From Zychaea mexicana (taxonomy: Eukaryota; Mucoromycota; Mucoromycetes; Mucorales; Lichtheimiaceae), in NCBI RefSeq assembly GCF_025766255.1, contig NW_026516666.1, positions 930,001 through 994,000 on the forward strand: DNA of 64,000 nt. Direction: 5' to 3'. The position numbers and the translations under genes are program-made. The stretch's first letter is position 1, and each line of letters opens with the position of its first letter. The notes beneath the pieces were generated by a model. That model ran no database searches and had not been told where the DNA came from. It saw only the letters and a program-made list of their open reading frames with translations. Shown here piece by piece: positions 37,618 to 49,124 of this stretch.

Positions 37618-38021
37618 CTAATATCGAAAAACCATAGGGGTTGGTTCGTTTTTCTTCAGCATGGCATCATCATCATCTTCGTCTATACCCGTTCAGTCTC
37701 ATATATCGCTTATTTCATGCTCCATTCCAAAACAACCCTCCCAATCGTACATACTTCCAAAAACACCAACACAACAACCAAGCACGCACCTGCACTATAT
37801 TACATGGCACACGCTTTTCGCTTGTAATCACTCACTACCCCCTTTTGACAACAGATTACTAGATTAGGCTAAACCGCGCTTATAACGGTCACTTGACTCA
37901 CTGTATAACGCTATTACAGTTCTTGTGATACCTCTTCTCAATCTTTCATTCCCTCTCCCCTCCTTCCCTTTCCTTTCAAACAATGTACCACATTGGAGTT
38001 CTTGTTGCAATATTCTCAATG

Positions 38022-41000
38022 TTATTTCTTGTCCAACTTCAGCAACCATCTTTCCGGGATACTCGGCACGATGCCGTGATCACGTTTTAGCGCTTGGTTA
38101 GGTACAACGAATGCACACAAGTCGGCCCCATCTACCGATGTTTGTGCCATATCAAAGCATGCATTGCTACAACAGGAATTACGTGGCGGTATCTCTGCTG
38201 TTGCTGCTGCTGCTGCTGCCATGGAGCTATTACTATTACTGCTACCACTGCTGCTCCTATCCTTTTGAATAAAGGCTAGCACACCCTCGGGTAATTGCGG
38301 CTCATTGATTTCGTAGCGGTAGTGCAGCACGCAACGTCGTATCTGCACAGCACTTAGCAAATCGAACCCTGCCGTCGTCTCTTGGAACAGTCTGAGATCG
38401 TGCAGTTGTGAGACGCATTGTAACAGCTGTAACAGCTGCGCAAGTGGCTGGAAACAGGAAACGGAATGACCCAGTGCCGTGTGACGGATCCACTCTTCAA
38501 TGACTGACACGTTCATTCGCACGTGAATCGCTCTGGATCGACACAGGTATTTTTTGTTGCCAAGCAGCCGGTTGAAGCCCTGCCATGCAACAAATTGCAA
38601 ACACTGCATTATCAGCTGTTCTTTAATTTCGGGATGCATGTCATAGCTGTCCATGGTTTGGGTCACGGATGCAATAATCGAGGTCAGCGTGGAGGGTGGC
38701 GTCAAGGTAGGTGCTGATGATAATAAGAAACTGTTGCGACGGGAGGTAGAGGCTAGTGCTGTTGCCTGTGTTGTGGTGGAAGTGGATGTATGGGATGCGG
38801 TGGAAGATGTTGAACTGCGTCGAAAGAACCTTTGCCAACCACTGTCTCCGACAAAGTCAATATGCTCGTCAGTAATCTCCTCATAATCGAGTAAAGCCGG
38901 TTCAATGAACTTGTCAAGTCGCTTTTGGGTGAATGAAACAAGCAATGCAAATGCTTCGGACGTGAGCTGCTGTGCGATTTGCTGCTGCTCGTCTCGCGTG
39001 ACATCTGCTAAGCCTCTATCTCGCCGTAAATATAGATACAACATGTGGCTGTTGGATATCCAATAGCCGAGGCAATCAATATTTCGAGAGTTCGCCTATT
39101 TTTGGAGTAATAGGAACAATGAAATATGGCACGCATCAGAGTGATGACATGTTATGAGCCAAAAGGAGCACTAGTTAATATTAGTAGCAACAGCACGGTA
39201 ATTCATGCATTTTCTGTGTCGATTATAGATGTGACTTGCCTTGATCACTTTTGCAATTTTGTTGATGGCTCGAGTGAGAAACTCCTGCAAAAAATCACGC
39301 CGTGAATGATAGTATGCGAATCGACAGCAAAGAAAAATGACATTGGCTGCGAGCCGAGTATCATCCGCCGACACAAGTGGAAGTTTGACGTCATTGATGA
39401 CAGTATTTAGTATGTACGACATGTCGTCTTGACAAAATACAAACATTTGATCCGGCAAACACTTGTCCCAGTCGAATTGGTATATTGAGCGTATGCATCC
39501 TTCCCATCCTTCAAGATCTTCTTCTTCTTCTTCTTCTTCATCATAGACGTCATCATCACTATTGTTCGCACCTTCTTCGTATTCGTATTCGTCTTTTGCG
39601 TTCTTTTTACGATTACAACAACTACTGATGCTGCTGCGTTTGCTGCTGTTTGCTGTTGTTGGTGTTGTTGGGGGTATATCTGCATATCCGTACATGTCTG
39701 CTTGGTAGTAAATAAGATCGACTTGATCTAATTTTGGAACATGGGATGCACGCCTTTTCTTTTTCAAGCTGTTGATATCCATTGTTGTTGTTGCTGATGA
39801 TGATGGCTGAAATATCGGTGATGTTTTTGTTTTGTTGTTAATTTGTGTACTTGATGAGGACAAAGATGATGGTGGTGTAGGAGGTGTTGGCGAGGGTATC
39901 AAGCTTATCATGGTACTGTCTTGAGGATCAACGAGTCGATGGATGCTAAATCCTGCAAACGTTTTGACATTACGCGATGCGCCACAATCAAGCAGTAACC
40001 GGACCATGTCAACATGCTTACTGTTCACAGCCCACATTAGTGCTGTCCAGCCCTCTATTAGATGCATGTACATTAGTATTAAGCTTCATGCATACACACT
40101 AAATTTTAATAATGTCAAAATAAAGATATGCTTTACTTTTATCCTGTCTGTCTATACTTGCACCTGCTTCAAGCAATGGGCGAACCACTTGAATGCGATT
40201 GAAGCATGCAGCATGAATAAGGAGAGTTACGCCGAGTTCGTCAGGTTGATTGACATTCACCCATGGGTGTTGCTGTAGCACGGATGTGATTGTTCTTGTA
40301 TCACCAATGCATATGGCGCGGGCTAGTCGCTGCATCACTTTCTTGCTATTGCCATGATTACTGCAGCTGTCACTATCACCATCATATACATCTTCTTCTG
40401 CTGCGGTATTTGAAATAGAGGGTCGGTGGTCGTATTCGTCGTCTGTGCAACTGCTAATAGTGCTAGTACAACTGGTGCTACCACTGATTTGTTCGCGGAG
40501 ATCATCGCTTGCCAATGAAGGAAATGTAGCGCAGGACGATGCTGTCGACGCAATGGACGGTACGAACGCTATTGATTCTGTACTTTGTCGTATTTTTCCC
40601 GAATGCTGCTGCTGCTGATTTAGTTGCTGTTGTTGTAGTAGCGGTGACAATGAGCGAGGTGTTTCTACAAGGAGATTCCGAGTAGCCAAAGGATAAGTAG
40701 CTGCTGTAGTGGGTACGACAAGTGGTGCTGGTGGTAACTTTTTGGGTTGTCGCATTCGTTGCTGTTGCTGATTTTTCTGTTGTTGTTCTTGGTGTTGTTT
40801 GGCTGCCGACATTTGCGTGAGCATGTTGGAAAATTCTTGAAAACTGTCTGCGATCCTGTGATTGAGCTCATCCCGGTTCAGTGTGGGTGTAGTAAGCGCG
40901 TTAGCGCGAGGTAGCGCTCCAGCGCTTTTGCGACGGTCGGCATAGCTGGTTTTGTTGGACGAAATCGGAAGACTGTCGTAAGAAAGGCGAGTAGTGTGCG

Positions 41001-41160
41001 GTAAAAAGGCCAATTGTTGGTTGCTGATACTACTGTCAATATGGCGCTGATGGTGGTGACAAGTAGTAGTCGCAGAGGTGGCCGGGGGCACTGTGGAAAT
41101 AGTGATGCCCGGGTTATTGTTATTTTTTCGTGACGATGGCGATGACGTGTTTGCAGGCAT
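38022..41160 (-). CDS. Ankyrin-repeat + DIL (dilute) domain protein
   Basis: Exons 40137-41160, 39240-40054 and 38022-39095; 970 residues. A disordered N-terminus (Gln, Ser, Thr runs) leads to ankyrin repeats at about residues 285-380 (GVTLLIHAACFNRIQVVRPLLEAGA, broken here by an intron, then GWTALMWAVNSKHVDMVRLLLDCGA). After an acidic linker comes a DIL domain (~560-860): LGYWISNSHMLYLYLR, then EAFALLVSFTQKRLDKFIEP, then QCLQFVAWQGFNRLLGNK and NVSVIEEWIRHT. DIL is the cargo-binding domain of class V myosins; here it occurs without a motor, as in known fungal 'DIL and ankyrin' proteins. A role in polarised transport or membrane tethering is inference. Intron 2 begins GCAAGT (GC-AG) at 39239; no GT alternative preserves the frame. 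Confidence 0.85.
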
Positions 41161-42942
41161 TTATGTACGTATATGTGCGTTGTATGTGCGTTATGTAATT
41201 GGGTTTGTTCCTTCTACCACTTCTTTACAAGTCTATATTGTTCCTATATGTGAAAATATGAAATATATAATGATTGGGCTGCTTGGAGTGGTAAAAACAA
41301 AAAAAAATAAAGAGGAATATCGGCAAGCCTCCCCAAAAATATGCGAAGGAAGAGAGAAAGAAAGAGAAAGCCAAGAGCGTACAAAATGTGTGGAAAAAGG
41401 TTTAGGGCCATCCTCTCCACCAACGGTGCTACGATGGGATGGTGATACCCTGAGGGATGGAAGTAATATAAAGTGCATACTGGTAGGGATAGTTTATGAG
41501 CATGTCACCAACTTTAACTTGGTCCCCATCGCCATACAGCTACAATTTGTTGAAGGAGTAGACTAAGGATGCTTCTATAGGCCTATGCAGACTGCGCCCT
41601 GATACACCTATTTTTTCTTACTGTCGTTCCTGAATTGACCTCATAACTTTCGCCATGGATATCCTCAGGGGTAAACTAAAAATAAAAGGCAAAGTTAAAT
41701 TGCGCATTCATCAATTGGCGAGTGCGTATGGGCCCATCTGACGGTTAAGCGTTCGGAAAAGGCACATGCAACTTCCGATGGGAAAAAAGAAGCCCTTGCG
41801 AAATATTCACGTAGGCTTAGGCTCTCCCTTCAATCCCCGCAACTTTTCGCTACATTGTTGTCATGGGTAACGGTTGCCCTTGAATACCAGCTACTACTAT
41901 CAATTTCCGGAAATACATATCTACAACGTACGGTGATATGTTACAAAAAGATGAAACGATTATGCTCTAGCTTAATTTTGCTCGGATGATAACGTTCTTA
42001 CTCTTTTTGCAATAGGACGTTGTCCATCCTTTCCTCATAGCACGAGGGTCGGGGGCTACCTTCATTTGTAGGTAAAAGCAATGAATTATACTATATTGTT
42101 GCTTAAATACTCTTCTATTTTGCTCGTTTTGTCCAAGAATAGTAGTCACAGTGGCAGGTATCTTTTTAAGCATATGAAAAAAGAAGCGTTGACATACACA
42201 ATAATGACGAGCAATCGACTCTTTTGTTCAATTAAGATACCAACGCAACTTTCTGCAACACATTAGACTTTTTTCCATCAATGCGTCGTTTTAAAAACCC
42301 GGTGTTACACACGGTCTTTTGTGAACGTCCGATAGACAGATGCATATGTAAAAATCTACAGGAAGCATGACGATCTTCAAAGGGTGATAGTTTAATTGAA
42401 GATGTAAGCAAGTTACGGTACGTATATCAATATTTCCAGCAGTTATCGGGCTTGTGCTTCAGTTGACATTGTGCGAGCCAACTTCATGCGCAACGTGATG
42501 CAAAAACAATACGAATAGAACGGATTCTGGTGCCTGTACAGAGTTTACAACATAATGTGTTGCCATATGTGGTAACGGGGACGCTACTGTAATATATATC
42601 GAGCACGCCAGTTTCTGCTGACGGATTATGTGTTTTTTGCCTAGATTAATTGGATGTCAAATATCTTGGCAAGATACTGAGTATGTATCATCACGAGAGC
42701 TTCTCTACATTTAACACAATATAAGAAAGAGTTAGCGATTTATGCCAGAATGTTGGCATAATATTCATATTAGAAACACATTGTAGCGAATCTTCTACTA
42801 ACACCCATTTGACGTGTCCTAATTGATTGAATGATCCGGATAGCAAAAAATTCTGTATTATGTTCGTTTTGTGTGTTGTAGATAAACAGTCTCTTTATTG
42901 TGGTAATGTTATTGCTCCCTTTTTCTGATTAGATAGATATTA
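41161..42942. other. Intergenic region
   Basis: About 1.8 kb. The first few hundred bases should hold the ankyrin/DIL promoter. AT-rich, with only short frames lacking motifs. Confidence 0.6.
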
Positions 42943-43589
42943 ATGACGCAGTCGTTGCTATTGTTGAACTGTATCGTAAATACTCCCAAAGTTCTTACTG
43001 GCAGCTACGATTTCGACATCACAGCCGTGTCTCAAACACGTCTATGTATAAAGAAGCCATTTCAGTCTAAAGGTGATATTTTGACGCCCTTGAGAAGAAT
43101 GCATTATTACTTAAATGTAGGTGTGTAACCAGATTGCAGTTATCTATGAGAGGTTAAGTACAGTATTCTCTCTGCTTGTATCTTCATATATCTGATGATG
43201 GTCTCCGCGCCTTATTTTAAAGTTGTTTGCGATATTTAAAGTTTTTTTTTGGTCAACACAGCTTGCAAAATTTGGTGCAATCTCTCAACGCATTGTGTTC
43301 CATCACCAAAGCCAGTTGGAATCCATTTTCATTTCAGTCACTTATGGAGTTTTTGACCTATCATATTCGATCTGATACGTACTTCTATAAGATGCGGAAA
43401 TGTTTCGAGCGAGGTCCATTGGTTCGCAAACTGCTTAGCGCGGCAGCCCGATTGGGTGCTTGCCAGAATTTTGAATTGATAACAAACACGCAAGCTTCTC
43501 ACGGTGGTATTGTTTTGACTAGCAAAAATGTATGCGTGGGCTTGCGATTTTTGAATACAGCATACCAAAGTTCGCATCTTAATCATTAA
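42943..43589 (+). pseudogene. Unresolved coding-like island, plus strand
   Basis: Two readings compete. (a) A 58-codon exon from ATG 42943 to 43116 ends at a GTAGGT donor and joins in phase at a CAACACAG acceptor (43261) to 37 more residues, giving a ~95-residue protein. (b) Another frame is protein-like at 42936-43070 and again at 43245-43589, with stops between (the second part includes FLTYHIRSDTYFYKMRKCF). I recognise no domain in either. Overlapping open frames suggest a decaying or very divergent gene. Confidence 0.3.
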
Positions 43590-43683
43590 TTATATGGATG
43601 GATAAATAAGAACATGTTGGTGCAATTATTGTCAGTATCTCATTGCACCCAGTAGCTCAACAAAAATACCGTCGTCTAATGTA

Positions 43684-44410
43684 TCATATCTCTTTTACTA
43701 TGATTGCTTGTCGGGTCCAAGATCTGCTAAACATAATAAATAAGTTAGCATTTTTGTCTTCTATGCGGAATTAAAGTGTTGAATACAGGTCATAAGAAAA
43801 GCTCACCCGATCTTTACTCTTTACTTTAAACGCTGGCGTGGTTTGCTGCGCGTCATGTGTTTCTTTTCGCTCTTCTGGTACGATACTGAAACAAATATCA
43901 GCATAAGAAAACCATTGTATGTAGTTTTCTCGAGATGGTTTGGCGCCGATACTCACTTACGATTTCACGTGCAACAACCTGAACTTGTTGCAACTCACTA
44001 AATGCACCAGTCTGTCTGGGTGTGATTGCTAAGAAGATTATACTAAAAATTTGGCACTCACTAATGGACGTCGTGGATCTTCGAACCGATGTGAATGTTC
44101 CCCTTATACATTAGCCTTCTTTAAGATACTTTATCAAAGAATAGTATATGTACATATATCCTTTTTGACGATTCCACTGGTCAGTTGCTTGTGCATGCTA
44201 GGGGGAGTGTTAAGCTAGCTATTTATTCTGAGTTGCCTGTCTATAGTATGTTGTCAAGAACAATACTGATAGAAGAGAAACAAGCGTTCCACTTTTGACA
44301 AGATTTTGGTTAACATAGTGTTTAACAGGGTGCAGTGCATGATATCTTAAGGAAAGCGCTCTATGTGAACTGCCAGCAAACTTTAAGCTCAGGATTCTCG
44401 CTGTATACAA
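43684..44410 (-). pseudogene. Unresolved small multi-exon gene or relic, minus strand
   Basis: Segments at about 44043-44084, 43961-44030, 43807-43887 and 43684-43734 have GT/AG boundaries and join in phase to a frame containing GEHSHRFEDPRRPL, IVPEERKETHDAQQTT and QILDPTSNHSKRD before a stop. A possible first exon at 44219-44410 starts MYTARILSLKFAG and has a presequence-like Arg/Ser pattern, but its link to the rest needs a weak GTATTG donor. No family recognised. It lies just downstream of GRDP copy 1. Confidence 0.28.
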
Positions 44411-44639
44411 TTGCTTGAATATGCTGTTTTTGCGTCGCGAAAGTAATATTTGATTAGATGAACGTCATGAGGCAATATCTGAATTACTCAGTAGCACTCT
44501 CTTTTGTAGCGTTTGTGATTCTCTCAAGCACGATGTGGAGTAAGAGTAACACTCCTGCGTAAAAGCAAGACATAGTACACCAGACTTCTCTTAAATAACA
44601 TAAACGTATATATCCTCCTACGGCATCAACTTTACAATA

Positions 44640-44770
44640 TTATTCACCTCCTCCTCCACCTCCTCCTCCTCCACCGCTATCACCACCGCCTCCTCCACTG
44701 CTATCACCACCACCTCCTCCACTGCTATCACCTCCTCCTCCTCCACCGCCTCCGCAACTGGATGAGCCGC
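44640..44770 (-). repeat. GGN-repeat tract encoding the poly-Gly tail of GRDP copy 1
   Basis: Imperfect repeat of Gly codons with an Asp-Ser-Ser interruption recurring about every 24 bases. Confidence 0.85.
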
Positions 44771-47700
44771 CACCGCCGCTATCAGCTGAGAATCCTGGGT
44801 TGCTACAGCCATAGAAACTTTCCAAGGCACTTTTTATGAAAAGAGCGCGAGCTTCGCTTTCGCTTCTGCTTCCGTCGGTTCGAGAACGATGAGAGTATCC
44901 ACTGTACGCTTTATAATTAAGGTACATGTCTTCCGGGTAAAACAGAGCTCCTTCGAATTTTCCAGGTGGATTTGGAATGAACTCGCACTCCTCCTCCGAG
45001 TACCAGTCCACTCCATCAGTCGTCCATCCCCATTTTTGACGCCGTTTGGAATATTTACGACGCATGACTCCATACGTGTTGTATCGTGCGATCCACCATT
45101 CATGATTTTTGTCTTCGGGCTTTAGATACTTCATAAATTCTACATCTTCAGAACTGAAGCATCTCTTGCCGATAAATCTAATCGGGTTTTTGTTGCGAGC
45201 CACTACAATTTGACTACGATATGGTATTCGTCCGAAGCATCTCTTGTCTGTTGGGAAATGTGGAGCCCTTGGTGGGTAAGTTACTGTTTCTATATTTCAT
45301 AATAAAGAGCGTCAGTAATCGTTCATTTCGGTCTCGGTCATAAGAGTATACAATTTATCTTAAGAGACATCCATGAATCCCTTACCAATGCTATTATAAA
45401 GCATCCTCATAGTGGTTAGTCGGACTGTATTCGCTACAAGCGAGCTACACGTAAAAGAGGAACTCGCATTGCTTACCGTCTAACAACTTCCTTTGCAGGA
45501 GAAATGTCATCAAGAAAAGATCTATTGGAAGATTGCAGTTTTTTTTTGGCAAGGTTTGTTAATACATCATAAAATTCCATAGATAATATTGCCCTTTTCT
45601 CTTTGTCATTCGCTTACCCAATATATCCGTATCCAGTGTGTGCGACAGTATCAAAAATCAGCTCGCGCACAGTATTACTATTGCTGACAGATTCTGATCG
45701 ACATTCTTTCCGGTGATAGCTCACATCAGCTAGTCTATAGTGGTTTTAAACAACGAAGAAGATATACGTCGTTACTACTATTGAATCTAGATATTTTCCG
45801 TAGTACTTGAAAGGAAAAAAATACAAAATCAAGAAAAGAAAAGCGTCTCCTTACGTTATGCTTTTGTTGATGTTTGATTTCTCGAATAATTTACTTTTAA
45901 GCACAGGGTACTTCCGAACCTTGTGAGCCGCTTTTTTGGAAAACGTATGCGCAATACCACCCTTTAAACCAGTGAGGCTAATGGAAAGCCGCGGTACCAG
46001 TGATGACGGTACTTCTGACCATGCTGTTTCTGTTGCAAGGACATGCTCTTTCAGTTGAGAAGGGGCAATGGTATCGTCGTGGTTGGGAACTCGACTGAAC
46101 CTTTGATTCTGCATGAACCTGAAATACCGGGCGGGATGCAGCATATGTATATGCCAGGCCAAATCTATAGTAAGATTAACACACAAATGATTAATAATAA
46201 TGCTACAAAAAAAAAACGAGTGCACATTATAGCTCTCTTTCTTTGATTGGTGCACAGGACTTACCGATCATCCACGTGGGAAGAAGAAGTTGCTCAGTCT
46301 TTTGGTTCTTTATAAGAAGCAAAAAATCATGATAGTCCTTTATGGCCTGTGGAAATTCGATGCGTGCAGGATCTTTCCATTTTGGTGATATTTTAGTTAC
46401 CATGGTGGCGACGAATTCTCGTTGTTGATGCATGGCCTGGATTAGATCCAGCGAAAATGATGTTGGATTGTTCTTATATGTGCTTCGGATAACGTTGATG
46501 AAACCTGTAAGCTCATTAGTATAAAGACAACTATAATTGCTACTACTAGATGCTGTCTCGTAGTGTGGTTCTTTACCTTCGGCATCTGAGGTAACAATCG
46601 CCTCGTTCTCTTTTACATATTGAAGTTGTTCATTTCCTCCTTGTTCATGACTAGAATCAAAGCCAGACACACCATTGCTGCCGTTGATCTTGTACTTGGC
46701 GTCACCATGGTGATTAATCAAGTCCAAGACCATCTCTATGTTTTTGCTGCCTCGAAACTTATCCTTTTGTAATAGAATCTCCTGACATAATTTCTTGTGG
46801 ACGGCTTTCGCGTTCGAGTTATGCGATCCTTTGCTATTCAACTGCAAACCCCTATAGATTGTCATGGTATGTAAGCACCGAATAAGTCACTTTTTCATCT
46901 AAGAGTTTCTTGCCAGCTAGAGAAAACGCACTTGATGTTGTAAGGTACTGATTCAAGTATATTTGCAACTGCGAGTGACTCGATCGTGTTATCTGGATAC
47001 TGGCAAGTGAGAGCTGGGCATTTCAGAGCAACACTGGGATTCATTCGAAAGGCTGCATAATCCTCCCTGTTATATGTAATACTAGTGAGATGAAAGGGGT
47101 ATTATCCACGATGCCTCACTTGGCTCCCTGTCGGTATCCTCACGCCAATAAACTTCTGTACTACTTACCAGCTTTGAACATATATCTTTGTGCTACATGA
47201 TGCGCAACGAATATAAAGAGCTTGTCGCGCATGTGATATCTCGTCAGCTCCTCTGATATCAGTGCTTGAGGAATAATAATTTTGTGCCTTGATTCGATCG
47301 ACACGTGTTTGTTTTAGATAAGTTCTGTCCAGGTTCCGAGGATATACAAAGAAGTCATCCAACGGTGTTCTATAATTATACAGTTTGCTCTTCTTGGCTT
47401 CGTACTATATGAAGCAATGAAAAGGTGAATAGCGAACGTATTAGATGGTAACGATGATGGATTTTTAGTATAGAAATTAGAATGGTAACAGTGCCATTTA
47501 TACTCTAGCTTATAGCTGCTTCTTCTGCATGTGGCACAGTATCGATTGTACATACCATTGCTTTTAGTGGGAAGTTGTGTTCCCATTTAAGATCCTTGAA
47601 GACATGATTGCTATAATTACGGTACTCAATATCATCACGGTATCGGTAAGGAGAGAGTAAGTGTGCATGCCATGCATAAGCAATGTCTGATCAGTGTTAA

Positions 47701-48097
47701 AGACCAAAATATAAATTATCGATATTATATTGTTAGTACTTTCCAAAAATTTACTGAATTCTGTATACAAAAGTATAGACGAACCCAATGGAATAGGTTG
47801 ATCCCTTATAAATACACGAGTTGTGTCCATTTGACGTTGACGGATAAACTCCAAATATCGTCTCTCGGCCGCCACAACATATAATTTGAAAATTTCGGGT
47901 TCGAGTGATTGTTCTACTTCGTAGAAACTTTGCAGTAGAGACATGTAGTAGAGACAGTTTTCCACTGATACTACTTTGTCCAATTCAGGACCGCAGTTTC
48001 TGTAATCGATAACGCGTGCATTATCAAGCCTTCGACCGTCCAATACTATCTCCTTGTATTCGATACCGCGTGCGCTGTGAAATTTTTGACCATCCAT
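44640..48097 (-). CDS. Glycine-rich domain (GRDP/DUF1399) protein, copy 1
   Basis: Ten exons: 47785-48097, 47556-47686, 47169-47404, 46932-47066, 46265-46851, 45855-46164, 45618-45734, 45477-45521, 45386-45444 and 44640-45289; 860 residues, all phases consistent. Two W-H-x-H blocks typical of GRDP-like proteins are visible: IPLDIAYAWHAHLLSPYRYRDD (~102-123, split by an intron) and PTWMIDLAWHIHMLHPARYFRF (~465). NHDDTI follows ~15 residues after the second. A CASC pair and KCPALTC pair lie between them and could bind metal. The tail domain has EWWIARYNTYGVMRRKYSKR and WGWTTDGVDWYSEEEC, then ~55 residues of Gly with Asp/Ser interruptions. Plant GRDPs are linked to stress and development; the fungal function is unknown. 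Exon 1 ends at a GTTCGT donor (weak), chosen because it alone completes the PLDIAYAWH motif. Confidence 0.8.
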
Positions 48098-49124
48098 TGT
48101 TGTCGTTATAAAGCTTGCTGGGAAAAGAATTGGGTGTTGTGGGAAGAAAAGAGGAACGAAGAGGAGTTGGAAGACAGCAGTTTGAAATATATTACTGCTG
48201 AGTAAACTATGGTTGTGGATCGGAGATGGCGCAGCATATAGTGATCCATCTGTTGCGCGTGTAGTTCTCATTATGGCTACGCTTTTATATGGCTTTATTT
48301 GGACATATACACCAACTTCGTAGATGCGCTTTCTTATATCAGTCATCGGGTAACAAAATGCTCAGCAAAAACTGAGGTTTCCATGGTTGTTTCGTGTCGC
48401 TGTCAATTTCAGTAGTAACGAAAAAAGGTGTAGTAAAATCATATTTCCTGACAGGATTCTGTGGTGTATGGAGGCCGAATACATAACAAGCATGTCTTCA
48501 CTTGTTCAAATTTTTATGGCCACGAATGTTAAATTAGAATGTCGAAACTAGAATACTCTATAGATAACGAGCCAGATTAAAGAGAAACCAATTGATGTCT
48601 CCACACTCTTCGTTTAAGAGCTCAGAAAAATATACTATTCGGGATACCCTACAACCGGCTACACCGTGATTGTCATTCCTGCGCAACCAAACTATGAAAA
48701 ATATGTATTACACATCTACCTATCAGAAACATTATTTGTTCAGTTTCAGAAGTTAATGTTATATGACTACAGAGTAAGCTCGATGGGCATTGTAGATGAA
48801 AAATATGTCATCTTCTCTAGGTGCAAAAATGCAGCAACAGTAACGAGCGCATAGAGCAATATTTACGAGACACTAGTAACATAAATACTCCTGGGATAAT
48901 ATGTAAATTTTAGAGAATCTATATATATAACGCGACTACGCTAAGGGAAGGAAAGGTGCCGTTATGTAGGCAATATGTTTAGATAAAAAAAAATACAGGA
49001 GATGGAGTTCAAGAAGTAGTGAATACAGCAACAACAACCAATTTTTTTGTAAGAAATATGCTACATAGAAAGAGGACGGGTCCGACCACTGTAAATATGA
49101 ACGCGTTCTATGTGAGTGCAAAGA
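48098..49124. other. Intergenic region upstream of GRDP copy 1
   Basis: About 1 kb. The GRDP promoter lies next to 48097. A plus-strand frame at about 48620-48854 is protein-like (YYSGYPTTGYTVIVIPAQP, then YEKYVLHIYLSETLFVQ) but has no start ATG or domain that I recognise; it may be a gene fragment. Confidence 0.45.

Larger units (their letters stand above)
36666..38021. other. Convergent intergenic region with a possible small minus-strand exon
   Basis: About 1.36 kb between the stops of DPH1 and the ankyrin/DIL gene. Holds a (TAG)n repeat (36948-36987), a GA run (37401-37420) and a protein-like minus-strand segment at 37543-37617. Open frames on the plus strand (36716-37109, 37641-37867) look low-complexity and have no family motif. 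Confidence 0.5.

Noticed and set aside
43227..43589. 120-residue plus frame as a confident gene
   Set aside because: Other frames are also open over the same bases, and the only good acceptor (43261) joins upstream in a different frame, so it is kept only as part of a doubtful island.
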